The translations under genes were made by a program, and so were the position numbers. A stretch of DNA of 64,000 nucleotides, from assembly GCA_018402345.1 (NCBI GenBank), contig JAGYIV010000008.1, positions 62,001 through 126,000 of the forward strand, read 5' to 3'. The notes beneath the pieces were generated by a model that did no database searches, was not told the origin of the DNA, and saw nothing but the letters and a program-made list of their open reading frames with translations. This document shows, piece after piece, positions 15,839 to 24,473 of the stretch. Origin of the DNA: Terrimicrobiaceae bacterium (GTDB lineage Bacteria > Verrucomicrobiota > Verrucomicrobiia > Chthoniobacterales > Terrimicrobiaceae). The first letter of the stretch is position 1, and each line of letters begins with the position of its first letter.

Positions 15839-16777
15839 ATGAAAATCGACGACCAACTCCCACCCGAAACCAGCGATGCCCTGTTGGCCGTGTGCCTGAT
15901 GGCCGCGATGTGCGATGGTGAGAAATCGGAACTCGAACGCTCGGAGGTGCGCCGCATCGCAACCGAACTCGGCTCGGGTGATCCTGCAGCCCTCTCGCGC
16001 AAAATTCTTTTGGGCCGATTGTCCCTTAATGAGGTGGCCGCCCACATCGTCTCCCCCTCGCATCGCCTGCTTGCCTATGAAATGGCACTCGGCGTCTGCG
16101 AGGCCGATGGAGCGGTCTCCGAGAGTGAAGGGCGTTTTCTTGAAGAGCTTCGTTCCTTGCTTGGCTTGCATGTGGAGGAAACACAGGAGGCTGCCAAAGA
16201 GGTCGACTCCATCCTTCTCGCCCCGGCTTCAATCCCACTCGATTCGCCTGCCGCCTCCTCTGCAGCGACCGACAACAGCGGCATGATTTTGAACTACGCG
16301 ATCCTCAACGGTGCCCTTGAGTTGCTGCCCGAATCCCTCGCAACCATGGCGATTTTGCCCCTCCAGATGAAGATGGTTTACCGTATCGGCAAGTTCCATG
16401 GAGTGGACATGGACAAGTCCCGAATCAAAGAGTTCCTCGCGGTCGCAGGCGTGGGAATCGGCTCCCAAATGCTCGAGGGATTTGCCCGGAAATTTCTGGG
16501 GGGTCTCGGAAAAAAACTCGGCGGCAAACTCGCCGGGAAGGCAGCCAATCAGATCACCGGATCCGCTTTTTCATTCTGCACGACCTACGCCCTCGGCCAT
16601 CTCGCCGAGCAATACCACAAGGGAGGCCAGCGCTTGGATGCGAATTCGGCCCGAACTCTTTTTGAGGCGCTCAAGACGAAAGCCTCCGAATTGCACTCGC
16701 GCCACCTGCCTGAGATCCAGTCCAAAGCCAAATCGATCACCCCCTCCTCGATCCTGCAAATGGTCTCCGGCCAGTAA
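15839..16777 (+). CDS. TerB-like plus DUF697-like protein
   Basis: This 312-residue protein appears to have two domains. Residues about 10-125 are helical with acidic motifs (MAAMCDGEKSELERSEVRRIA and CEADGAVSESEGRFLEEL), the twin metal-binding signature of TerB-like tellurite-resistance domains. After a Pro/Ala/Ser linker, residues 145-260 hold hydrophobic helices (LNYAILNGALELLPESLATMAILPLQMKMVYRIG) like DUF697/YcjF family membrane-associated domains. A Gly-rich segment and a final helix complete it. Function is unknown; TerB domains are linked to membrane stress and metal sensing. It stands alone, divergent from the basic small protein. Confidence 0.75.
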   Translation: MKIDDQLPPETSDALLAVCLMAAMCDGEKSELERSEVRRIATELGSGDPAALSRKILLGRLSLNEVAAHIVSPSHRLLAYEMALGVCEADGAVSESEGRFLEELRSLLGLHVEETQEAAKEVDSILLAPASIPLDSPAASSAATDNSGMILNYAILNGALELLPESLATMAILPLQMKMVYRIGKFHGVDMDKSRIKEFLAVAGVGIGSQMLEGFARKFLGGLGKKLGGKLAGKAANQITGSAFSFCTTYALGHLAEQYHKGGQRLDANSARTLFEALKTKASELHSRHLPEIQSKAKSITPSSILQMVSGQ

Positions 16778-16855
16778 TTCAACCGCCAAAGGCGGCAGCC
16801 GCCATGGAAGCGTGATCCAGCTTGGTTCAGCAGGAGGATTGGGCGGTTTGCCGTG

Positions 16856-16915
16856 GCGAAGTCATTGCCCCGCCGAGCTGCCCTGCATATAACGAAAACC
16901 CTCCAATGGACTTCC
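16856..16915. repeat. Repeat copy 1, shared with the FKP upstream region
   Basis: About 60 bp here match 27299-27360 with only a few substitutions, beginning gcgaagtcattgccccgccg and ending with a start codon context (ccaatggac). In the second copy this ATG is the natural start of the FKP gene. Here it became the start of a VapC-like frame that has lost its normal N-terminus. Confidence 0.85.
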
Positions 16916-17331
16916 AGAGTCCGACCATGGTCGCTCTGGTTGCCGAACTCGGCGGCATCAGCAAACTCATGCGCCCCCAAGCGCAGCCAAGTGTGCGGCG
17001 CTGGGTCGAAGCCCAAGAGGCCATCCTCCCCAGCGTGCTCTCTTTGGAAGAACTCCATTTCGGTCTGCTGCGCAGGGCCCCCCGCCAGAAACGCGACTGG
17101 CTGAATCGCTTCGTAGCCACACGCTGCGAGTGCCTGCCAATCGATGTCACCATCCGCGCGGGGGAAATGCACGACGATCTCACCAAACAATGCCAGACCC
17201 GCTCCCAAGCAGACCCTCTGATCGCAGCAACCGCCGCCACGCACCAAGACATCCTCTCCACCAGCAACACCCGCGACTTTCAGAATCTCAACCTCCCGAT
17301 CTTCAATCCCTTCACCACCCGCAGCCCGTAA
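16906..17331 (+). pseudogene. VapC-like PIN toxin with replaced N-terminus
   Basis: From residue 18 on the protein reads like a standard VapC (SKLMRPQAQPSVRRWVEAQ, PSVLSLEELHFGL, QADPLIAATAATHQDILSTSN and TRDFQNL) with the later acidic residues. The usual first strand, xxLDTNVxS, with the first catalytic aspartate is missing; its place is taken by MDFQSPTMVALVAELGGI. The new start lies in a 60-bp sequence also found upstream of FKP. No antitoxin gene is visible upstream. Loss of the first Asp predicts an inactive nuclease, so I list it as a broken gene. Confidence 0.7.
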
Positions 17332-17350
17332 CCGATCCCCATTCACAGGC

Positions 17351-17385
17351 AAAACGCCCTCGCCCGTTCATCCATGAGGGCGTTT
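17351..17385 (+). terminator. Hairpin after the VapC-like frame
   Basis: A strong perfect stem (aaacgccctc with gagggcgttt) with a 14-base loop lies 20 bp after the stop. The following T run is short (ttt), so it may work poorly as a terminator, or in both directions. Confidence 0.55.
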
Positions 17386-17456
17386 CACGGGAGATCAAGG
17401 CTGACTCAGTGGCACCAAGCCTTGGATCATAGCGGTGGTCTTCTTGCTTCGAAAAC

Positions 17457-17530
17457 TCCTCCTACAACTTCCTGCCATCCTGTCTAAAAAACTCTTTTCG
17501 TGTAAACTCTGTCCGGCATCACTTCTTTTT
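17457..17530. repeat. 3'-flank repeat of basic-tail gene, copy A
   Basis: The stretch reads cctcctacaacttcctgcc, then atcctgtctaaaa, then tgtaaactctgtc and runs into the tail-coding DNA. The same ordered blocks occur at 24347-24500, where extra sequence (gcggtcatagacgcgccgct) lies between them, and partly at 26137-26225 and 48185-48224. Confidence 0.6.
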
Positions 17531-18364
17531 CCCTCCGGATTTTTTCTTTTCGCCACCAGAGGATTTTTTGGCGCTCGACTTCGATCCGCCGTTCTTTTTC
17601 CCTCCGGATTTTTTCTTTTCGCCACCAGAGGATTTTTTGGCGCTCGACTTCGATCCGCCGTTGGATTTTTTGCCGCCGGAGGACTTGGACGCGGATGTCT
17701 TTTTTGAGCCTTTTATGGATTTGGAATTTGACTTGGCTTTCGCCGACTTTGAGGCCGAGGATTTTTTCGAGCCCTTGCCTTTTTCCTCTACTTTTTGAGG
17801 CGGAGTATCGGCGCTCTTAAGCGGAGTTACACTTGGAGAGGATATGACTGTGCCTTCTGCGGTTGGAGTGCCTACTGCCACTAAGCTGTCCACGGCACCG
17901 TCTTCCGGTATTTCGAAGGCATTCGTGCCACGCTCACTCTCGATTTGATTCGAAGTGTAGTAAGAATAAGGTTTCCCCCCGCCGCTTGAGCCTTCCGGAA
18001 ACCAGACCATGGCCAGCTTGTCGCCGCTTTTCCAACTGGTGGATTCCAGATTCCGAGGTGTAACATTGAATCCTCGGCCCACACCTGGAAACTCCACTGT
18101 TCGGAGTCCAGCCATGACCACGGTGTCGTCATCCCCCCACTTGGAGCCGACTACCGATTCGCTTTTGTTTTCCAAGATCGTTGGGGACTTGGCAAAGTCG
18201 AAACCATCACCTGCCGTATCGACGATGAGGAATCCCTTCGAGCCCTCGGGAAATTCCGCAGGGCTTCCACCTATGGCGACTTCGAGTTTTGATGTGGAGG
18301 ATTCAGCGATTCCCGTGACGCCAAGAATCGATGCAATAAGGGAAAAAAGAGTTTTTTTTGACAT
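17519..18364 (-). CDS. Secreted protein with long Lys/Ser/Gly tail (tail protein 1)
   Basis: The 281-residue protein has a signal peptide (MSKKTLFSLIASILGVTGIAESS). A mature domain of about 150 residues (LEVAIGGSPAEFPEGSKGFLIVDTAGDGFDF through NAFEIPEDGAVDSLVAVGTP) follows, reminiscent of the TIGR02597-type neighbour in its property-value-like segments. From residue about 190 a low-complexity tail of about 90 residues rich in Lys, Ser, Gly and Ala runs to the end. The tail begins TPPQKVEEKGKGSKKSSASKS, which closely matches the tail start of the 24.5-kb protein. Part of the tail is a 23-residue unit repeated in tandem. No hydrophobic anchor or PEP-CTERM motif is present. Function unknown. Confidence 0.75.
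   Translation of the reverse strand: MSKKTLFSLIASILGVTGIAESSTSKLEVAIGGSPAEFPEGSKGFLIVDTAGDGFDFAKSPTILENKSESVVGSKWGDDDTVVMAGLRTVEFPGVGRGFNVTPRNLESTSWKSGDKLAMVWFPEGSSGGGKPYSYYTSNQIESERGTNAFEIPEDGAVDSLVAVGTPTAEGTVISSPSVTPLKSADTPPQKVEEKGKGSKKSSASKSAKAKSNSKSIKGSKKTSASKSSGGKKSNGGSKSSAKKSSGGEKKKSGGKKNGGSKSSAKKSSGGEKKKSGGKKK
17524..17661 (-). repeat. Tandem 69-bp repeat coding the basic tail
   Basis: Two almost identical 69-bp units (start offset 69 bp, 17523/17592) encode the 23-residue unit with GGSKSSAKKSSGGEKKKSGG, and a third partial unit follows. Unit length is a multiple of three, so copy-number change would keep the frame. Confidence 0.9.
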
Positions 18365-18373
18365 ACCAGTGGA

Positions 18374-19495
18374 TCAGTAGTTGGGTTGATTGTTCCAGAA
18401 CGTGGTTGAGCTGTTGCCTTGGGATTTTCTGATGATTAGGGAGCCAGATGCTGAGAGTGAAAATGTTGCAGCGGCAGAATTGGCCCCGGCTTTCCCCTCA
18501 TCGAGAAACCATGTTTGGGAATTTTTGTAAAAAACAGCTGAAGGGCTTTTGTTGAACCTCGCCAAGCTGTTATCGAAGACCAGCAACTCGTCCTTGCGCG
18601 CCCCGGATTCATGGGAGGCACTGGAGGCGAAGGCTGTTTCGTCCAAGCCTGCATTCGACAATGGCACTTCCACTGGCCGAAACAAGGCAACCGAATTGTC
18701 TTGGCGATTGGCAGGGTCTTGAGTGAGCGCCACTGAGTCTGCCGAGCGAAGCACCCGGCCGACGGGTTCAAAATTCGTGGCGACGACTCCGGCGGGGTGG
18801 CGAATGATGAATGGCAGACCGGGCGGAAGAATTGTGCTTCCCGCATCTGGGTAACCGGGCTCTGACAATTTCCAACCTTCCTCTAATTTTTTCCAAACCC
18901 CTTCGGATTCTTCCCAGCGCTCCGCTGCCAGAAAATAAATATTCTTTGCCGGCAGGTTGATTCCCACAGACTCAACATTCGGGATAAGCAGCTTGGATTT
19001 CTGCTGATACACCAGATTACCGGTGGATTTATGAAAGGTTGTCTGGCTGCCGGGAGGGAACAAGGTGTCGAGTGTCCAGAATTCCACAACCATGAAGGCA
19101 TCGCCTGCCGCGAAAGCCGAGCCAGCTTCTCCATTCAAATCAATTGTGAGACCACTGGCGGTATTTCCCACAATTTCATACCACCGACCAGCCAAGGCTC
19201 CTGTGGTGAAACGAGCATAATGGGTGTTTTGCAATTCATTGGGAGCCCATTCTGTGGCCTCAGCAGGCGTCAAGGCGGCTTGCCCCTTTGCGAGCGTCGG
19301 TGCTGACGCCAGCGTTTTGCTCGCCTTTATAGGCAGCTTCATGAGAGGGACCGAAACAAGGGTATCGGATTTCGCGGGGCACTTCACACGGTTGAATCCC
19401 ACGATAGGGTTTTCAGCCGAAGCCAATGGCAACCCAGACAAAGCCAAGGCGACAGAAGTTGCCAGCAAATAATGGTAAAAGACCGGTATTTTCAT
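18374..19495 (-). CDS. TIGR02597-type secreted protein
   Basis: This 373-residue protein has a signal peptide (MKIPVFYHYLLATSVALALSGLPLASA) and then GFNRVKCPAKSDTLVSVPLMK, the usual start of the verrucomicrobial TIGR02597 family (GSDTLVSVP). The middle holds beta-rich repeats (YYARFTTGALAGRWYEIVGN-like and FMVVEFWTLDTLFPPG) and the protein ends in STTFWNNQPNY, like the family's (D/T)(F/W)W-N-PNY end. The family is known essentially from Verrucomicrobiota; function is unknown, presumed extracellular. It ends 10 bp before the start of tail protein 1, which is transcribed in the same direction, so the two may form an operon. Confidence 0.85.
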   Translation of the reverse strand: MKIPVFYHYLLATSVALALSGLPLASAENPIVGFNRVKCPAKSDTLVSVPLMKLPIKASKTLASAPTLAKGQAALTPAEATEWAPNELQNTHYARFTTGALAGRWYEIVGNTASGLTIDLNGEAGSAFAAGDAFMVVEFWTLDTLFPPGSQTTFHKSTGNLVYQQKSKLLIPNVESVGINLPAKNIYFLAAERWEESEGVWKKLEEGWKLSEPGYPDAGSTILPPGLPFIIRHPAGVVATNFEPVGRVLRSADSVALTQDPANRQDNSVALFRPVEVPLSNAGLDETAFASSASHESGARKDELLVFDNSLARFNKSPSAVFYKNSQTWFLDEGKAGANSAAATFSLSASGSLIIRKSQGNSSTTFWNNQPNY

Positions 19496-19650
19496 AATAT
19501 GTAATTTTTCGAGTTAATTGGTTGGATTATATTTTGGGATTCCGGAAGTTGCTGGACCAAGTCTGCGGCGCCAGCCATCGAAAACAGCGCCTTAGAGTCT
19601 ATCCAAAATTATCATTTAAATTTTCATTTTGAGCGATTTATATCGAATAG

Positions 19651-22600
19651 TTAATCCAACGGTATATCAATCCAAAATCCCCACTCGGGTCCTTCTGTTT
19701 TAATTATAGACACGTCTCCATCGAAGCCCTCGACTAAATCAGAGGCGAATGCGAATTCATCTTCGTCGAGTAAGTAAAAAGGATCCACAGCGATGCGTTC
19801 AGTCAAGCCACCCTCGAAATCGGCTCCAGCATCGGCTCCAGCATCGGCTCCAGCATCGGCTCCAGCTTCGGCGACTGCCTCTCCTCCAGCATCTACAGCA
19901 ACGTCAGTTACATCTGCGGCAAGCGCGATATCCCCCACTCCCCCCGTGGCGACGGTTAAGATCGCCACACCAACGATTTCGCCGACGATCTCCTCGGTAA
20001 CCACAGCCCATGGGGGCTGAAACTTGATTTCGTTCGCCGTCTCGAGCTGAAAGTGGGCGCCCGCCGGTGTGCCACCGCTGGCGTCCGGAAGGCTTTGCCC
20101 GCTCGGGGAATCGAGATAGCCATAGTATCCCAAGCCCGCGTTCTGGATCGTCATCGTCCAGTGCTGGCCGGGCTTCATCTGGGAGTTGAGCGACGGGGAG
20201 ATGTTTGCGGCCCATTTCCCGCTCGAGCCCGAGCCATTGTTCCAGTTTGTGAGGTAGGTGCTGCAATTGGGCCCTACGCAGGTGCCGTCGGCCTTCTGGA
20301 CAAAAAAGGTCATCTGGCTCGTGCTGTCCGGCGCGACATAGGCGATCAATGTTTGCTGCCCCATCGGCACCGTCACCTGCTTCGTCGTGTAGGTCGGGGG
20401 CGTAATCTGGATGTCGAGCAGGCGGACGTCCGAGTTCGTCGGCAGCGTGATGCTCTTCAGCGTCTTGCCAGAGGGGATCGTGTAGCTGTATTGGTAGATA
20501 TGGTTCGTGGTCTGATTCGTGTCGCCGGAGGCGTTGTCACGGTATGACGCCGTGGCGATGATCGACTCGTTCGTGTAGTCCTCCGGGTTGCACCAGTCGC
20601 TGAACGACTGCGTCCAGACCGCCGTCGAGTTGTCGGTGAAGGTCAGCGTGAGCGGCTGGTTCTCCTGGCCGCCGTTGACGGCGGCCCCGGCCAGGTTCAG
20701 CGTTGTGTAGCTGCTGCCCTGCGGCACCTGAATCGTCTGGCCGTTGGCGACCACGAAGTTGGGCTGCCCGGGGAGGCCCAGTGTGAAGTTGACGCTCGTC
20801 CCGCGGAGGATCTTCGACGATCCGAGGGCCTCCCACGAGTAGGCGTTGCCATCGCCGTCGAAGCCGCCCCCGCTAAAAGACTGGCCGTCTCTGCTGATGC
20901 CGCCGATGGAGGCGATGCTGCTGAGCGCGACGGACGTCGTCGATCCCTTCACCGGCTGGTCGGCGAAGAAGAACGTGAGCGGCCCGCCACCGGCCCCGAT
21001 GTTCGACTCATTCGCGATGGTCAACGCCATCAGGTCGATGCCCGTCAAGTTGGTGGTGGCGAGCACAAGCGATGCGAAACCCTCGTCCAGGGCGATCACT
21101 GGGGCCTTGGACACGACGGCACTGAGGATGCCCACATTCTCGTTGTTCGGCAGAGTGAAGCTCGCCAGTTGCTTGCCGCGCAGGTTGCGGACATAGGCGA
21201 AGATATGAGCTGGAGTGGTGACCAGATTGCCCTGCTGGTTGATCCGCTCGGGCTGGGTCTTCAGGAGCAACTCCCCACTAAAAGGGCGGGGTGCCGGACC
21301 GGAGTTGCCATCCGCACTCGCTCCCTGCTGCGGTGGGCCGTCGCTCGCCCAGTCGTGGAATGATTGATACCATGTCTCCGTGGTTCCGTCGGTGAAATTG
21401 AGCATGATCGACTGCGACATTTGGTTGCCGTTGGATGCCGCTCCGGCGAGGTAGAGGTAGTCGGACTTGTCGGCGTCCACGCTGACCGTGATCGTCTGCC
21501 CCTTGGCCTGGACAAAGTTCTGCGGGCCTTTGCTTCCACCCACCTGGGAGTTGCTCGTGGGAATCGGGCCGATCGGGAACTCGATACCGGCATAGGTGAT
21601 GGGCGTGCCGGGGACGGGATCCTTTGTGCTTCCGCCGGTGTAGTCGGAGTTGTAATAATTGCCGTTTCGATCGAAGCCTTGGTGGTTGGCCACCTGCCAC
21701 GGGCTCGTCGTGATGCCGAACGCGTTGAAGTAGCTCGACAAGTCGATCGGCGTCGAGACCGGGGCCGGCGCGCTCGCGCCCAAAGTCGCCGGGCTTGCGG
21801 ACCGGGAGAGGGTTGGGGCCATCGCCGTGGAATACTCGAGACGCTTGCGCAAACTGATCATACCGTATGGCACAGTATAGTCGTGCGAGAAGCCCCCGTC
21901 CGAACCCACTGGGATTCTGGCCTCTTCCAGCCACGGGCCGTATGAGCCATCACCAAGGATTTGAGCTGATTCCACCACGATCGTGGCCCCGGCTCGGACG
22001 CTCGCATCCACATTCCCGGCGAACCGGAGCGTCTCCCCGGCCTGGAAGTGGACCCGCGTCTGATCGGGCTGCACCTCGCCATTCACGGTGCCGGGAAAGA
22101 GATGGCTGGCGAAGATCGGATTGTCTTTGAGTATGACGTTTTGGGCAGGCGTCAACTTGTTGGAGTCTGATGAGATGATCATCGGGGTCTCCGCCGGCAA
22201 GCCCCGTGCGGCTTCGGTGGCGTCCGGGAGAGCCTGCACTTCCAGATACGCGAACTGCGCGTGGCTGCCGCCGAGCGGATGGTTTGTCGTAAACTTTGTC
22301 GCAGTGGGGCTGTTATCAAGCTGCGCCCGCGCTTTGATGCCAAACCCTACGAACGAGGCGCTGCTGGTGACGGTGTAATTCAACCACCTCACGGCTCTTT
22401 CAGTTGCAACGGCTTGGTAAGGGTGAGCCTTGCCGGCACCGGTCTTGGTCGCACCCCATACCTTGGCCTTCATCACCGCACCTCCTTCCACGATCGAAAG
22501 TGCGTTGACGCTGTAGGGCAGGTTGTAGAGCAAAGTCTGTCCATCTTCGCGGGTCGCTTCGATCGAGTATCGGGTGCTCGGGCAGCCGCAACCATCGATG

Positions 22601-23955
22601 GGTTTGCTCCAAGTGATGGTGTTTCCAACACCGTCCTGCGATTGAATGCGGGCGTTCACGACATTGCCCGGCACCGTCCCAACCGCCGGGACCGGCTGCG
22701 TGGCACCACCCACCCTGTCCAAGGGGATCACATCAAATGCAGCTCCCATGCCCCTGGCACTTGCGGCAGGCGTCCATCTCACCGTATCGGTGTATGCGAT
22801 GGTGCGGATGGCAGGAGCGTTTTCCAAAGTGGTCGGGTCTGTTCCCAAGGCTTCCGCTGGAATCTGCACCCATGCGTTGTCAGCAGCCACCCACTTCTGG
22901 AGTGTGCCGCCGTGCACCTTGGTCACGATGAACCCTTGGGACTGGCCGCCGAGAATATGCGAGGGCGTGAGTTCGACAGTCCACCCGCTCGAGGCATCGA
23001 GCATCACTGTCCGAGGCCCGATGACAACAACTGTGAAATTCGCCGGGGCGCTTTCGAGTCCGGCTTCGCCAGTGGCCACCGCCAAAACTTCATGGGAGCC
23101 ATTTGCAAGGCGCGGCGACTGGAACGACCATATACCCGTTTGGGCATCAGCCTGCGCCTGACCCGCCACCACCCCGTTGATAGTCACTTTCACCTGACTG
23201 CCAAGTGGAGCAGTTCCGCTGAAGAGGGGTTCGCTCTCGGTCGTCCGCCCATCGCCCTTTGCGCCAGTATCCGATGCATCTCCAAGCGCAAGCGTCGGAG
23301 CCGCAGGCGGAGTCGTTTGGATAGTGACAAACAGGGGCGAGGAGAGTTCACCGGCTTCCTCCGAGGCATCCACCGGAGTGACGGCGATCGTGTGGACGCC
23401 AGCAGAGAGTGGCGCCTCGGCAGGCACCGTGTATGTCCACACGCCATTTTCCACCGGGACCAGTTCGCCGGGTTGCCCGTTGATAGAGATCCGCACATGG
23501 CTCGCTGCGCCCAGCACGCTGCCGCGAAGGGTGGGTGTGCGGTCGTATGTCACACCATCGACAGCGGAAGACCCAGTGTCGCTGGAAGAGGCGAGGCTGG
23601 GGGATTGTGCAAACAGGCCTAGGACCTGCAGGCGGTAGAAACCACCCGTGGAATTTCCCACCGCGTGTAGAAAGGAGCCTGTGGTATTGTTCGAGGAAAG
23701 TGTTTCCCAGCTCAGGAGATTCAAACTGTGCTCGAGATTTGCCGAGCCGCTTGCCGTGGCGTTCCAAGAGACCGAGGCGTTGCCGCCATCGAGCAGAATA
23801 GTGAGGCCCGGATCGGCTTGGGCGGGGGGGAGCGCGAGGTTGGCGAACAAATTCGCCGTGAGGAGGCAGGGAGTGAGGCGTCCGGAGAAAAGTTTTTTTA
23901 GTCCAGCCGCAGCGGCTGAGGATTTTGGGTGATTATTTTTCATAGTGTGATGCAT
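19651..23955 (-). CDS. Large secreted multidomain protein with Ig-like domains
   Basis: This 1434-residue protein has a signal peptide ending near LPPAQA (residue 47). It has a fibronectin-like first segment (LTILLDGGNASVSWNAT), then two bacterial Ig-like domains (about residues 115-315; each with VKVTINGVV or VRISINGQP and W(T/S)Y or WSF strands). A TIGR02597-like stretch, a further Fn3-like domain (NTITWSKPIDGCGCPSTRYSIEA) and two related beta-sandwich domains with YLYLAGAASNGNQ...MLNFTDGTTETW and TLNLAGAAVNGGQ...TLTFTDNSTAVW follow. The C-terminus has a short hydrophobic segment, an AGAD repeat and an acidic end. ATGs lie at 23955 and 23943. Likely an exported adhesin or surface-matrix protein; activity is unknown. 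Confidence 0.85.
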   Translation of the reverse strand: MHHTMKNNHPKSSAAAAGLKKLFSGRLTPCLLTANLFANLALPPAQADPGLTILLDGGNASVSWNATASGSANLEHSLNLLSWETLSSNNTTGSFLHAVGNSTGGFYRLQVLGLFAQSPSLASSSDTGSSAVDGVTYDRTPTLRGSVLGAASHVRISINGQPGELVPVENGVWTYTVPAEAPLSAGVHTIAVTPVDASEEAGELSSPLFVTIQTTPPAAPTLALGDASDTGAKGDGRTTESEPLFSGTAPLGSQVKVTINGVVAGQAQADAQTGIWSFQSPRLANGSHEVLAVATGEAGLESAPANFTVVVIGPRTVMLDASSGWTVELTPSHILGGQSQGFIVTKVHGGTLQKWVAADNAWVQIPAEALGTDPTTLENAPAIRTIAYTDTVRWTPAASARGMGAAFDVIPLDRVGGATQPVPAVGTVPGNVVNARIQSQDGVGNTITWSKPIDGCGCPSTRYSIEATREDGQTLLYNLPYSVNALSIVEGGAVMKAKVWGATKTGAGKAHPYQAVATERAVRWLNYTVTSSASFVGFGIKARAQLDNSPTATKFTTNHPLGGSHAQFAYLEVQALPDATEAARGLPAETPMIISSDSNKLTPAQNVILKDNPIFASHLFPGTVNGEVQPDQTRVHFQAGETLRFAGNVDASVRAGATIVVESAQILGDGSYGPWLEEARIPVGSDGGFSHDYTVPYGMISLRKRLEYSTAMAPTLSRSASPATLGASAPAPVSTPIDLSSYFNAFGITTSPWQVANHQGFDRNGNYYNSDYTGGSTKDPVPGTPITYAGIEFPIGPIPTSNSQVGGSKGPQNFVQAKGQTITVSVDADKSDYLYLAGAASNGNQMSQSIMLNFTDGTTETWYQSFHDWASDGPPQQGASADGNSGPAPRPFSGELLLKTQPERINQQGNLVTTPAHIFAYVRNLRGKQLASFTLPNNENVGILSAVVSKAPVIALDEGFASLVLATTNLTGIDLMALTIANESNIGAGGGPLTFFFADQPVKGSTTSVALSSIASIGGISRDGQSFSGGGFDGDGNAYSWEALGSSKILRGTSVNFTLGLPGQPNFVVANGQTIQVPQGSSYTTLNLAGAAVNGGQENQPLTLTFTDNSTAVWTQSFSDWCNPEDYTNESIIATASYRDNASGDTNQTTNHIYQYSYTIPSGKTLKSITLPTNSDVRLLDIQITPPTYTTKQVTVPMGQQTLIAYVAPDSTSQMTFFVQKADGTCVGPNCSTYLTNWNNGSGSSGKWAANISPSLNSQMKPGQHWTMTIQNAGLGYYGYLDSPSGQSLPDASGGTPAGAHFQLETANEIKFQPPWAVVTEEIVGEIVGVAILTVATGGVGDIALAADVTDVAVDAGGEAVAEAGADAGADAGADAGADFEGGLTERIAVDPFYLLDEDEFAFASDLVEGFDGDVSIIKTEGPEWGFWIDIPLD
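19819..19866 (-). repeat. 12-bp minisatellite in the large secreted protein
   Basis: Four tandem units of atcggctccagc encode the (AGAD)n stretch near the C-terminus of the 1434-residue protein. Unit length divisible by three keeps the frame when copy number varies. Confidence 0.95.
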
Positions 23956-24473
23956 TTTTTCTTCTGTGCGCGATAACCAAAAAAGTGAGCGGCAATCCCA
24001 TCAGGCCCGGCCAAGAGAGCAGGGATGTGAATGTAAAAATGTGAGGTTTCTGGATGGGTTGTAAAAACAAGGAGTGTCTTTAGTTCATTTCACCTCATGA
24101 GCGCAACAGGCTCATCGGGGTATTTTCGGGGTATTGGCGCCGGTATGCGGGTGCGGCGGGACGACCAACCGGCGGAGGGAAAATGCAAGCGGTCTGGACG
24201 CCCATTGCCGCTACAGGGATTCTTCCTTGTGCGCGAATACCGGTTCGTGTTCATAGTCGGGGAATGGATCGTCGAGCCGGGTTCCGACTGCCCGCCGTAG
24301 CGGAAAGGCGAACAAAGGATAAACGGCTCGCCGCGTTTTCGGGTATCCCTCCTGCACTTCCTGTTCCTCCTGTCATCTTGTCTAAAATCCCATTCCCCGA
24401 AATTCTCTTTATTTTGTAAATTCTGTCTGAAGAACCAACGGCGGTCATAGACGCGCCGCTACAGCAGGAGGCA
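23956..24473. other. 518-bp intergenic region holding 3'-flank repeat copy B
   Basis: No convincing gene is seen; a 67-codon plus-strand frame at 24097 lacks family motifs. The left part is probably the promoter and leader of the large secreted protein. From 24347 the region carries the blocks cctcctgcacttcctg, catcttgtctaaaa, tttgtaaattctgtctga and gcggtcatagacgcgccgct, which form the 3' flank of the next basic-tail gene and recur at 17.5 and 26.1 kb. Confidence 0.6.

Noticed and set aside
15749-16171. Upstream extension of the small Lys-rich protein
   Set aside because: It lies antisense to the TerB-domain gene and has shadow-like composition.
22261-23622. 453-codon plus-strand frame opposite the large secreted protein
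   Set aside because: Arg/His/Ser-rich sequence without family features; the minus-strand Ig-domain protein explains the region.
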